The notes beneath the pieces were generated by a model. The model was not told the origin of the DNA and searched no databases. It was given only the letters and a program-made list of their open reading frames with translations. The position numbers and the translations under genes were made by a program. Of a DNA stretch of 64,000 nt, positions 1-7,027 are shown one piece after another. Positions within the stretch are counted from its first letter, which is position 1, and every line of letters starts with the position of its first letter. Source of the stretch: Pseudomonas sp. FeN3W (lineage in GTDB: Bacteria > Pseudomonadota > Gammaproteobacteria > Pseudomonadales > Pseudomonadaceae); contig CP136010.1 in assembly GCA_030263805.2 (NCBI GenBank), positions 3,859,001-3,923,000 of the forward strand, given 5' to 3'.

Positions 1-512
1 AGGCCGCTTCGCTGTGGGCCATCGGCACCACCGTGACCGCGTTTCTCGGTGCCGGCGTGTGGGGCTTCCTGCACACCCTGGCTCCGGTGAACTACTACAC
101 CCACGGTTCGCAGTTGACTGCCGCACACGGCCACCTGGCCTTCTACGGTGCCTACGCGATGATCGTGATGACCATGATCAGCTACGCCATGCCGCGTCTG
201 CGTGGCCTGGGCGAAGCACCGGATGCACGCGCTCAGCGCATCGAAGTCTGGGGCTTCTGGCTGATGACCATCTCCATGGTCGCGATCACCCTGTTCCTCA
301 CCGCAGCCGGCGTGGTGCAGGTGTGGCTGCAGCGGATCCCTGCCGACGGTGCTGCCATGTCGTTCATGAACACCGCCGACCAGCTGGCCATCTTCTTCTG
401 GCTGCGCCTGATCGCCGGGGTGTTCTTCCTGATCGGCCTGGTCTGCTACCTGTACAGCTTCCGCCAGCGCGGTCGGGTACCGGCCGTAGCAGCAGCTGCC
501 GCCGCGGCCTGA
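1..512 (+). CDS. norB: Nitric oxide reductase subunit B, C-terminal part (5' end outside window)
   Basis: This is the last ~170 codons of the haem-copper-family cytochrome b subunit that reduces NO to N2O in the inner membrane during denitrification. The visible part holds the AHGHLAFYGAY segment, whose two histidines are known in NorB as the haem b3 and haem b ligands, then several hydrophobic transmembrane helices (for example VFFLIGLVCYLYSF) and an alanine-rich C-terminus. The reading frame enters at base 3 with no start in the window. NorD follows after a terminator-like hairpin, giving the usual norCBD order. The identification is firm; only the catalytic N-terminal portion is missing because of the window edge. 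Confidence 0.95.
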   Translation, partial: AASLWAIGTTVTAFLGAGVWGFLHTLAPVNYYTHGSQLTAAHGHLAFYGAYAMIVMTMISYAMPRLRGLGEAPDARAQRIEVWGFWLMTISMVAITLFLTAAGVVQVWLQRIPADGAAMSFMNTADQLAIFFWLRLIAGVFFLIGLVCYLYSFRQRGRVPAVAAAAAAA

Positions 513-533
513 GACGCGTCGCAATGAGGATCG

Positions 534-570
534 ACGGCCCGGCTGGTAACAGCGGGCCGTTTTGCTTTTT
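534..570 (+). terminator. Intrinsic terminator after norB
   Basis: An 8-bp perfect stem (ACGGCCCG at 534-541 paired with CGGGCCGT at 553-560) is followed by TTTGCTTTTT. It lies 22 bp after the norB stop and 25 bp before the norD start, so norD expression needs read-through or depends on incomplete termination. Confidence 0.75.
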
Positions 571-594
571 CAGTGCCTGCACGGAGTAACCGCC

Positions 595-2436
595 ATGGCC
601 TTTACCATCGAAGTGGAAGAGTGGGTCGGTAGTGTCTGGCACCGCTTCATCACCCGTCGTGCCAACCCGGATTTTCCGGAAGCACGGGTCGATCTCGAGA
701 GCATGCAGCGGCCGCTGTCGTTGCTGTTCCGCGCCATGGGCGGCGCCAGCGGGGTCGGCGTCGAAGCCGCCAGCGCGCGTGATCTGCTGCTCAGGCGCAA
801 CCTGCTGCAACAGGTCGCCGGGACCTGCAAGCAACTGCCGGTGGCCTGGTGCGACGCCAGCAATCTGCGGCTGCCGCAGAGCCTGGCGGTCTACCCGGAA
901 GTCTCGCTGAACCAGGATCTGTATCGCTGGCTGGCGCTGCTCGCCGCACAGGCCGGGCCGATGCGCCACTGGGCGCGCGACAACCAGCGCTGGACCCAGG
1001 CGATCCTTGAACATTTTCCGGCCATGCGCCCGCGCTATCAGCGCCTGGTCGAAGCTCATCTGCAGCTGCGCCCGGACCCGAGCCAGCTGCCCAAGGCCGA
1101 GGCTGCGCTGGAAGCGGCACTGTGCCAGGCGCTGCGCGAGCCGGGCAGCGTCAGCCAGTTCCCGCGCAGCGAGCGCGCGCCCTGGCCGCTGCCGCTGTGG
1201 CTGTATCCGGCGGACAACCTCGGTGAACCTCAGGCCGCCCAGCGCGCCGAGGAAGGCGAGGGCAATCTGGAAACCCCGCCCGGCGGTGAGTCCCGTCAGC
1301 GCAAGCGCGCCCGGCGGGTGGACGAGAGCTCGAGCAAGGGCGGCCTGCTGCTGTTCCGTCTGGAGAACCTGTTCAGCTGGTCCGAGCATATCGAGCTGGA
1401 CCGCTGCGGCGACGACACCGAGGACCTCGATGCCGCCCGTGTCGCCGAGGACCTCGACGAACTGGCGCTGTCGCGCCAGCGCATGCGCCAGGGCGGCGGG
1501 CTGAAGCTCGACCTGGACCTGCCTGCCGCGGATTTCGACGATGTGCCGCTGGGCGAAGGCATCAAGCTGCCCGAGTGGGACTATCGCAAGCAATGTCTGC
1601 AGCAGGACTTCGTCAACCTGCAGCTGATGCTGCCACGTGGTGCCGAGGCCAAGCCGTTGCCGTTGCACCTGTCGCCGCTGGCGCGACGCCTGCGTCGGCA
1701 GTTCGAGCACCTGCGCAACGACCGCCAGTGGCTGCGTCAGCAACCGCAGGGCTCGGAACTGGACATGCAGGCCTGGCTCGATTTTCACGTCGAGCGGCAG
1801 AACGGCCAGTGCGCCGAACGTGGTCTGTTCATGGAGCAGCGGCAGAACCGCCGCGACCTGGCCTGCCTGCTGCTGGCCGACCTGTCGATGTCCACCGACG
1901 CGCACCTGGACAACGAGCACCGGGTGATCGACGTGGTCACCGACAGCCTGCTGCTGTTCGGCGAAGCGCTGTCGGCGGTCGGCGATCCGTTCGCGCTCTA
2001 CGGTTTCTCCTCGCTGCGCCGTCAGCAGGTGCGCATGCAGGAGCTCAAGAGCTTCCGCCAGCCCTACGGCGACGAGACCCGCGGGCGCATCCAGGCGCTC
2101 AAGCCCGGCTACTACACCCGCATGGGCGCCGCCATCCGCCACGCCACCGAACTGCTCGGCGCCTGCAAGCAGCGGCGCAAGCTGCTGCTGCTGGTCACCG
2201 ACGGCAAGCCGAACGATCTGGACCTCTATGAAGGCCGTTACGGTGTCGAAGATACCCGCCAGGCCGTCATGGAAGCGCGCAAGCAGGGCCTGCTGCCGTT
2301 CTGCATCACCATCGACCGCGAGGCCGGCGGCTACCTGCCATATATGTTCGGCGCCAACGGCTACACCCTGATCAAGGAGCCGCAACAGCTGCCGTTCCGT
2401 CTGCCGCAGCTGTACAAGCAGCTGACCCAGGCGTAA
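595..2436 (+). CDS. norD: NorD, nitric oxide reductase activation protein (VWA domain)
   Basis: This 613-residue cytoplasmic protein is an accessory factor required for assembly or activation of NO reductase; in related systems it works with the MoxR-type ATPase NorQ. The C-terminal third is a von Willebrand A domain with a MIDAS metal motif DLSMS (Asp about residue 429), followed by the typical GKPNDLD stretch; the middle contains a charged linker. The ATG at 595 (MAFTIEVEEWVG) is chosen because GGAG in ACGGAGTAA sits just upstream; an earlier in-frame start at 562 lies inside the terminator hairpin region. No norQ is seen in the window. Gene order after norB supports the call. Confidence 0.93.
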   Translation: MAFTIEVEEWVGSVWHRFITRRANPDFPEARVDLESMQRPLSLLFRAMGGASGVGVEAASARDLLLRRNLLQQVAGTCKQLPVAWCDASNLRLPQSLAVYPEVSLNQDLYRWLALLAAQAGPMRHWARDNQRWTQAILEHFPAMRPRYQRLVEAHLQLRPDPSQLPKAEAALEAALCQALREPGSVSQFPRSERAPWPLPLWLYPADNLGEPQAAQRAEEGEGNLETPPGGESRQRKRARRVDESSSKGGLLLFRLENLFSWSEHIELDRCGDDTEDLDAARVAEDLDELALSRQRMRQGGGLKLDLDLPAADFDDVPLGEGIKLPEWDYRKQCLQQDFVNLQLMLPRGAEAKPLPLHLSPLARRLRRQFEHLRNDRQWLRQQPQGSELDMQAWLDFHVERQNGQCAERGLFMEQRQNRRDLACLLLADLSMSTDAHLDNEHRVIDVVTDSLLLFGEALSAVGDPFALYGFSSLRRQQVRMQELKSFRQPYGDETRGRIQALKPGYYTRMGAAIRHATELLGACKQRRKLLLLVTDGKPNDLDLYEGRYGVEDTRQAVMEARKQGLLPFCITIDREAGGYLPYMFGANGYTLIKEPQQLPFRLPQLYKQLTQA

Positions 2437-2497
2437 CGCGCTTCACCTGTCCACAGCGATGTTCGCGACGCGATTGCCGCGCCGCGAACCCCGCCTT

Positions 2498-3421
2498 TCA
2501 GCGGATCTCGATGCGCTCGAGCAGGTGCCGCTTGGCCGCGCTGTCGCCAACCCGTGCCGCTTCGTCGGCCAGACGCAGCGCGCGTTCCAGGTCCTTCTCG
2601 GTCAGAGCGGCATCGATCGCCTGGCGGTAGTACGCCGAGGTCTCCGGCAGCACCGTTGGCGCCGGCGCGCTGGGCAGTTCGTTGCCCATTTCCTGGCCGA
2701 TGCTGTAGCCCGGTACGTAGCCCTTGGCGGTCGAGCCGGCGGCGCTGTCGGGGATCATCACCAGCTTGATCACACCCACCGGGGAGTGCTGCGCCACCGG
2801 GTCGGGGATGCTCGGCGGCTCGTTGCCCAGCGCCTTGGCGTAGGCCTTGGCCGGGTGCTGCAGGACCGTCTGCCCGGCCATCTGCGCCTCGCTGGTATAG
2901 AGGATCAGGTAACGCTCGTTGCCCGGATGCTCCGGCTGCGAGCGGTCGATGCGCAGGCGCGCGTCGAGGCTGTCGCCCTTGAGGCCGGTCGGCGGTACGT
3001 AGGCGAAGTCGTCGGCATCCAGCAGGCGGGTCGGGCGCATGCGGCTGTCGAGCAGCATGGCGTTGGGCGCCAGCACGCTGCTGCCGGCCTGGCTGTACAG
3101 GCGCAGCTCGAACGACGGGCCGCCGGCCGGCAGCTTGAAGGCGCGCAGGAAGCTCTTGCCGGTTTCGAAGGCATAGGCCGGGGCCTGGCTGTCGATCACG
3201 ACATTGCCGCTGAAGCCCGCCTCCAGCGGCTGGTACGGCAGCTGGTCGAGACCGCTGCAGCAAGACGGTGCGGCGGCCAGCGCGGCACGGGCCTGTTCGA
3301 CCGAGCCGTGCAGCGGCGCCGGGCTGGCGGCGAGGGCGTCGACCCGACGCAGCGGTTCGCTACTGCAGCCGGCCAGCGCCAGGGCGATCAGCCCGGCGGC
3401 GAGAAGGGATAGAGGATGCAT
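2498..3421 (-). CDS. malM: MalM, maltose-operon lipoprotein
   Basis: The product is a 307-residue exported protein of the MalM family, a periplasmic maltose-regulon protein of unclear biochemical role. It starts MHPLSLLAAGLIALALAGC, a lipoprotein signal with lipobox LALAGC, so it is probably lipid-anchored. A Pro/Ala-rich linker separates N- and C-terminal parts. An upstream in-frame start adding 32 residues is rejected because it would bury the signal peptide. The gene follows lamB on the same strand (116 bp apart) as in enteric lamB-malM, but a hairpin with a T-tract lies between them and may lower malM expression. Confidence 0.88.
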   Translation of the reverse strand: MHPLSLLAAGLIALALAGCSSEPLRRVDALAASPAPLHGSVEQARAALAAAPSCCSGLDQLPYQPLEAGFSGNVVIDSQAPAYAFETGKSFLRAFKLPAGGPSFELRLYSQAGSSVLAPNAMLLDSRMRPTRLLDADDFAYVPPTGLKGDSLDARLRIDRSQPEHPGNERYLILYTSEAQMAGQTVLQHPAKAYAKALGNEPPSIPDPVAQHSPVGVIKLVMIPDSAAGSTAKGYVPGYSIGQEMGNELPSAPAPTVLPETSAYYRQAIDAALTEKDLERALRLADEAARVGDSAAKRHLLERIEIR

Positions 3422-3434
3422 GGCGGTTCTCCGG

Positions 3435-3467
3435 ATAAAAAATGCCCCGACCTGCCAGAGTCGGGGC
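3435..3467 (-). terminator. Terminator or attenuator between lamB and malM
   Basis: On the minus strand an 8-bp perfect stem (3444-3451 with 3460-3467) is followed by ATTTTTTATCC and ends about 14 bases before the malM start. Its position inside a co-directional lamB-malM pair suggests partial termination that sets a high lamB to malM ratio. Confidence 0.7.
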
Positions 3468-3537
3468 AAAAGGCACCGTCTGGACGGTGGGAGCGGAAAG
3501 TCTGCCGTTGCGTGCAACGGCGTTCAGCCGGCGCGGT

Positions 3538-4830
3538 TTACCACCAGGCCTCGGCCTGGATACCGAAGGTGAGGCCGTCGTCGTCACCGGCGTCGATGGA
3601 TTCGCTGGCGGCCTGGTAGCGGCCGCCGTCCCACTGGGCGTAGGTGGCGAACACGCGGATCTGCGGGCGCGCCCAGAAGCTGTTGCCGGCTGACCACTGC
3701 TGGGCCAGGGTGAGCTTCTTCAGGTCGCGGGTGCGTTCGCCGTCGGCCTGTGGATCGACGCGGTCGTAGCCGAACTCCAGCGCGGTGCTCATCACGTCGC
3801 TCCACTTGTACACCGGGCGCACGCCGAAGCTGGCCCAGGTCTGTCCGGAGTCGTTGTCGAAGTCGCGGTCCTCGTAGATCTGCACGTACATCATCTCGAT
3901 GTTGTCGCTCAGGCCGACCACGCCCTGGTTGACCAGGCGCAGCATCTTGCCGTCGCTGTTGCCGGTGCTGTTGCGCCCGCTGCTGCCGATGATGCCGTCG
4001 GTGCCGTACTGCAGGGCGAGTTTGTTGTAGCCGCCGAACCAGTCGCTCTGGGTGTGCTCGAGGGTGACCAGATGACCTTTCTGGTCCTCGTAGCCGGGAT
4101 CGCGCTCCTGCTCGTCGGTGAGGTTGGCCTTGCCGTAGTCGTAGCCCAGCTCCAGCTTGCCGCCTGGGTTGACGTCGATCTCGGCGAGGCGGAAGTCGAG
4201 GGTGTCGTTGGCCAGGTTGGTGCCGGTTCCCGAGCCCTGGTAGACCCAGTCGCCGTCGGTGTTGCGGATCCACGCCACGCTCGCCTTGGCGAAGCCCAGG
4301 TCGATGTCCTCGATACCGGCGCCGGGGCCGGAGACGTCCCAGTAGTAGTAGTCGTTGATGTGCACGTCGTGGCGCTTGTAGTAGCGCTTGCCGGCCCAGA
4401 TCGCCGCGCCCGGCAGGCTCGGGATGAGGTTCTTGCCGACCACGTTGAACTGGCGGATGGAGGTGGTGCCGGCCTCGTCGAACGGGTTGTTCTCGCCGCC
4501 GTTGGTGTCGGTGCCGGTGGCTTCCCAGTCGTTACCCTGATCGGAGCGGTAGGCGATCATGCTGTCGACGTAGAAGCTGCGGTTGCCTTCGCTCCACACC
4601 TCCTGGCCGAGGCCGATCTCGGCGTAGGTTTCGCATTCGTTGCCCAGGCGATATTTCGCCGGTGCGCCGGCAGCCTGGAAGCAGGCCTGGTCTCCGCCGC
4701 CGGCCGTGGCGCCGACGCCGGAACGCAGGTAGCCGTGGAAATCGACCGCCAGGGCCGGGCCACCGACCAGCAGGGCGGCGAGAACACAGACGGGTTTGAG
4801 GACGAACAGAGGGTGCGCGGTGTGCTTCAT
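3538..4830 (-). CDS. lamB: LamB maltoporin
   Basis: This 430-residue outer-membrane trimeric porin mediates diffusion of maltose and maltodextrins. A signal peptide ends GGPALA and the mature protein begins VDFHGYLRSG, closely matching the enteric maltoporin start; the C-terminus ends in the aromatic EAWW typical of outer-membrane barrels. The length fits the family (about 420-450). The ATG has AAGGA about 7 bases upstream, embedded in an A-rich motif. It is divergent from amyP across a 386-bp regulatory region, consistent with joint induction of the enzyme making maltotetraose outside and the porin admitting it. Confidence 0.95.
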   Translation of the reverse strand: MKHTAHPLFVLKPVCVLAALLVGGPALAVDFHGYLRSGVGATAGGGDQACFQAAGAPAKYRLGNECETYAEIGLGQEVWSEGNRSFYVDSMIAYRSDQGNDWEATGTDTNGGENNPFDEAGTTSIRQFNVVGKNLIPSLPGAAIWAGKRYYKRHDVHINDYYYWDVSGPGAGIEDIDLGFAKASVAWIRNTDGDWVYQGSGTGTNLANDTLDFRLAEIDVNPGGKLELGYDYGKANLTDEQERDPGYEDQKGHLVTLEHTQSDWFGGYNKLALQYGTDGIIGSSGRNSTGNSDGKMLRLVNQGVVGLSDNIEMMYVQIYEDRDFDNDSGQTWASFGVRPVYKWSDVMSTALEFGYDRVDPQADGERTRDLKKLTLAQQWSAGNSFWARPQIRVFATYAQWDGGRYQAASESIDAGDDDGLTFGIQAEAWW

Positions 4831-4837
4831 GACGGGT

Positions 4838-4853
4838 CCTTGTTTTTCTTGTT
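4838..4853 (-). promoter_or_regulatory. A-rich Hfq/Crc-type (CA) motif in lamB leader
   Basis: Reading the minus strand, five consecutive A-A-N triplets (AAC AAG AAA AAC AAG) lead directly into the lamB Shine-Dalgarno sequence. This matches the AANAANAA catabolite-activity motif bound by Hfq-Crc in Pseudomonas. Function is inferred from motif and position only. Confidence 0.55.
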
Positions 4854-4936
4854 AATGCCGAGCGGTCACGCCGGCGCTGCCTGTCGCGGCAACGCCGATC
4901 GGTGGCGCAAAGCCTCGGTGATGGGGCAGGGGGCGG

Positions 4937-5000
4937 CATCCTCCCGGCTGAATATTTCGCTGGCGCAGCCCGAGGGCGTAATCGGGATGACTGCGGCGTA
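4937..5000 (-). promoter_or_regulatory. lamB promoter element of the mal cluster (candidate MalT sites)
   Basis: On the minus strand: TACGCC (5000-4995), TACGCC (4980-4975), TGCGCC (4967-4962) and GGAGGATG (4944-4937). The last three are separated by 7 and 17 bases, exactly as in the malE and alpha-glucosidase promoters. GGAGGA fits the GGA(T/G)GA core of the enteric MalT box. A weak -10-like GAGGCT lies at 4916-4911. Confidence 0.6.
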
Positions 5001-5052
5001 ATCCCCGGGGCGGGGTCGCGACGGGCGGGGCGCAGATGATTGCCATGGGTCC

Positions 5053-5096
5053 TCCGCCTGGCCACTACGCCGCCTCGAAAGCGCGCAGGGAGGTTG
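5053..5096 (+). promoter_or_regulatory. amyP promoter element of the mal cluster
   Basis: TCCGCC (5053-5058), TACGCC (5066-5071) and GGAGGTTG (5089-5096) keep the same 7- and 17-base spacings as the elements before lamB, malE and the alpha-glucosidase gene, with one mismatch each in the first and third blocks. It lies about 120 bases upstream of the amyP start. Confidence 0.5.
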
Positions 5097-5216
5097 GACG
5101 TGAGCGGGCCCGGGAGCAGTCTGCACGGGTCGGTCGAAAGTCCGGCCGGCGTTCATCCTCATTCGGCAAAGCGTTGCCGGATACCCGCGAACAAGCACAA
5201 GAACCGGAGTATTGCG

Positions 5217-6872
5217 ATGAGCCAAACCCTGCGTGCCGCCGTGCTGGCGGCGATCCTGCTACCGTTCCCCGCCCTCGCTGACCAGGCCGGCAAGAGCCCG
5301 GCCGGCGTGCGCTACCACGGCGGCGACGAAATCATCCTCCAGGGCTTTCACTGGAACGTCGTGCGCGAGGCGCCGAACGACTGGTACAACATCCTCCGCC
5401 AGCAGGCCGCGACCATCGCCGCTGACGGCTTCTCGGCGATCTGGATGCCGGTGCCCTGGCGTGACTTCTCCAGCTGGACTGATGGCGGCAACTCCGGCGG
5501 CGGCGAAGGCTACTTCTGGCATGACTTCAACAAGAACGGCCGCTACGGTAGCGACGCCCAGCTGCGCCAGGCCGCCGGTGCGCTCGGCGGTGCCGGGGTG
5601 AAGGTGCTCTACGACGTGGTGCCCAACCACATGAACCGCGGCTACCCGGAAAAGGAAATCAACCTGCCGGCCGGCCAGGGCTTCTGGCGCAACGACTGCG
5701 CCGACCCGGGCAACTACGCCAACGACTGCGACGACGGTGACCGCTTCATCGGCGGCGAGTCGGACCTGAACACCGGCCACCCGCAGGTCTACGGCATGTT
5801 TCGCGACGAGCTCGGCAACCTGCGCAGCGGTTACGGCGCCGGTGGCTTCCGCTTCGACTTCGTTCGCGGCTATGCGCCCGAGCGGGTCGACAGCTGGATG
5901 AGCGACAGCGCCGACAGCAGTTTCTGCGTCGGCGAGCTGTGGAAAGGCCCGTCCGAGTACCCGAGCTGGGATTGGCGCAACACGGCCAGCTGGCAGCAGA
6001 TCATCAAGGACTGGTCGGATCGGGCCAAGTGCCCGGTGTTCGACTTCGCCCTCAAGGAGCGCATGCAGAACGGCTCGGTCGCCGACTGGAAGAACGGCCT
6101 TAACGGCAACCCCGACCCGCGCTGGCGCGAGGTGGCGGTGACCTTTGTCGACAACCATGACACCGGCTATTCGCCCGGGCAGAACGGTGGCCAGCACCAC
6201 TGGGCGCTGCAGGACGGGCTGATCCGCCAGGCCTACGCCTACATCCTCACCAGCCCGGGCACGCCGGTGGTGTACTGGCCGCACATGTACGACTGGGGCT
6301 ACGGCGACTTCATCCGCCAGCTGATCCAGGTGCGGCGCACCGCCGGCGTGCGTGCCGATTCGGCGATCAGCTTCCATAGCGGCTTCAGTGGCCTGGTCGC
6401 CACCGTCAGCGGCAGCCAGCAGACCCTGGTGGTGGCGCTCAACTCCGATCTGGCCAACCCCGGCCAGGTCGCCAGCGGCAGCTTCAGCGAGGCGGTCAAC
6501 GCCAGCAATGGCCAGGTGCGCGTCTGGCGCAGCGGTAGCGGCGATGGCGGCGGGAATGACGGCGGCGAGGGTGGTCTGGTCAATGTGAACTTCCGCTGCG
6601 ACAACGGCGTGACGCAGATGGGCGACAGCGTCTACGCGGTGGGCAACGTCAGCCAGCTCGGCAACTGGAGCCCGGCCGCTGCGGTGCGGCTGACTGACAC
6701 CAGTGCCTATCCGACCTGGAAGGGCAGCATCGCCTTGCCTGCTGGCCAGAACGTGGAGTGGAAATGCCTGATCCGCAACGAGGCGGACGCGACGCTGGTG
6801 CGTCAGTGGCAATCGGGCGGCAACAATCAGGTCCAGGCCGCCGCCGGCGCCAGTAGCAGCGGCTCGTTCTGA
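5217..6872 (+). CDS. amyP: Maltotetraose-forming exo-amylase (glucan 1,4-alpha-maltotetraohydrolase), secreted
   Basis: This 551-residue secreted enzyme releases maltotetraose from non-reducing ends of starch (EC 3.2.1.60). A 21-residue signal peptide (ending FPALA) precedes mature DQAGKSPAG. A GH13 barrel follows, with VVPNHMNRG, nucleophile Asp214 in GFRFDF, acid/base Glu240 in CVGELW and Asp315 in FVDNHD; subtracting 21 gives D193, E219 and D294, the residues of the P. stutzeri enzyme. A Gly/Asp linker near residue 440 leads to a C-terminal CBM20 starch-binding domain (VNVNFRCDNG to the end). ATG 5217 has CGGAG upstream; a longer frame from 5040 would bury the signal. It is divergent from lamB and carries a mal-cluster promoter element. 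Confidence 0.97.
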   Translation: MSQTLRAAVLAAILLPFPALADQAGKSPAGVRYHGGDEIILQGFHWNVVREAPNDWYNILRQQAATIAADGFSAIWMPVPWRDFSSWTDGGNSGGGEGYFWHDFNKNGRYGSDAQLRQAAGALGGAGVKVLYDVVPNHMNRGYPEKEINLPAGQGFWRNDCADPGNYANDCDDGDRFIGGESDLNTGHPQVYGMFRDELGNLRSGYGAGGFRFDFVRGYAPERVDSWMSDSADSSFCVGELWKGPSEYPSWDWRNTASWQQIIKDWSDRAKCPVFDFALKERMQNGSVADWKNGLNGNPDPRWREVAVTFVDNHDTGYSPGQNGGQHHWALQDGLIRQAYAYILTSPGTPVVYWPHMYDWGYGDFIRQLIQVRRTAGVRADSAISFHSGFSGLVATVSGSQQTLVVALNSDLANPGQVASGSFSEAVNASNGQVRVWRSGSGDGGGNDGGEGGLVNVNFRCDNGVTQMGDSVYAVGNVSQLGNWSPAAAVRLTDTSAYPTWKGSIALPAGQNVEWKCLIRNEADATLVRQWQSGGNNQVQAAAGASSSGSF

Positions 6873-6935
6873 GGCGGGTGCGCCTGGGTAATGGTGTGAA
6901 GCTTGGGTACGGCCTTGGCTGCGAACTGGCTTGCA

Positions 6936-7016
6936 GCCTTCGCGGTCAAGACCGCTCCCGCAGAGCAGGCTGGGCCTGCCAGCATTCCTGCTTAGCAGGT
7001 GTTCCATTGCTGGCAG
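6936..7016. repeat. REP-like palindrome and nested inverted repeat between convergent genes
   Basis: GCGGTC-AA-GACCGC (6942-6955) lies in a context typical of Pseudomonas REP sequences. It is followed by GCCAGCA (6978-6984) paired with TGCTGGC (7008-7014), enclosing a smaller CCTGC/GCAGG hairpin. It sits between the convergent ends of amyP and the 7028-8134 gene and may terminate both. Confidence 0.5.
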
Positions 7017-7027
7017 CGGGCGCGCGG

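Noticed and set aside
364..2385. 673-codon minus-strand frame over norD
   Set aside because: Antisense shadow of a clearly recognised gene in GC-rich DNA; no ribosome site and composition dominated by A, Q, R, L and G.
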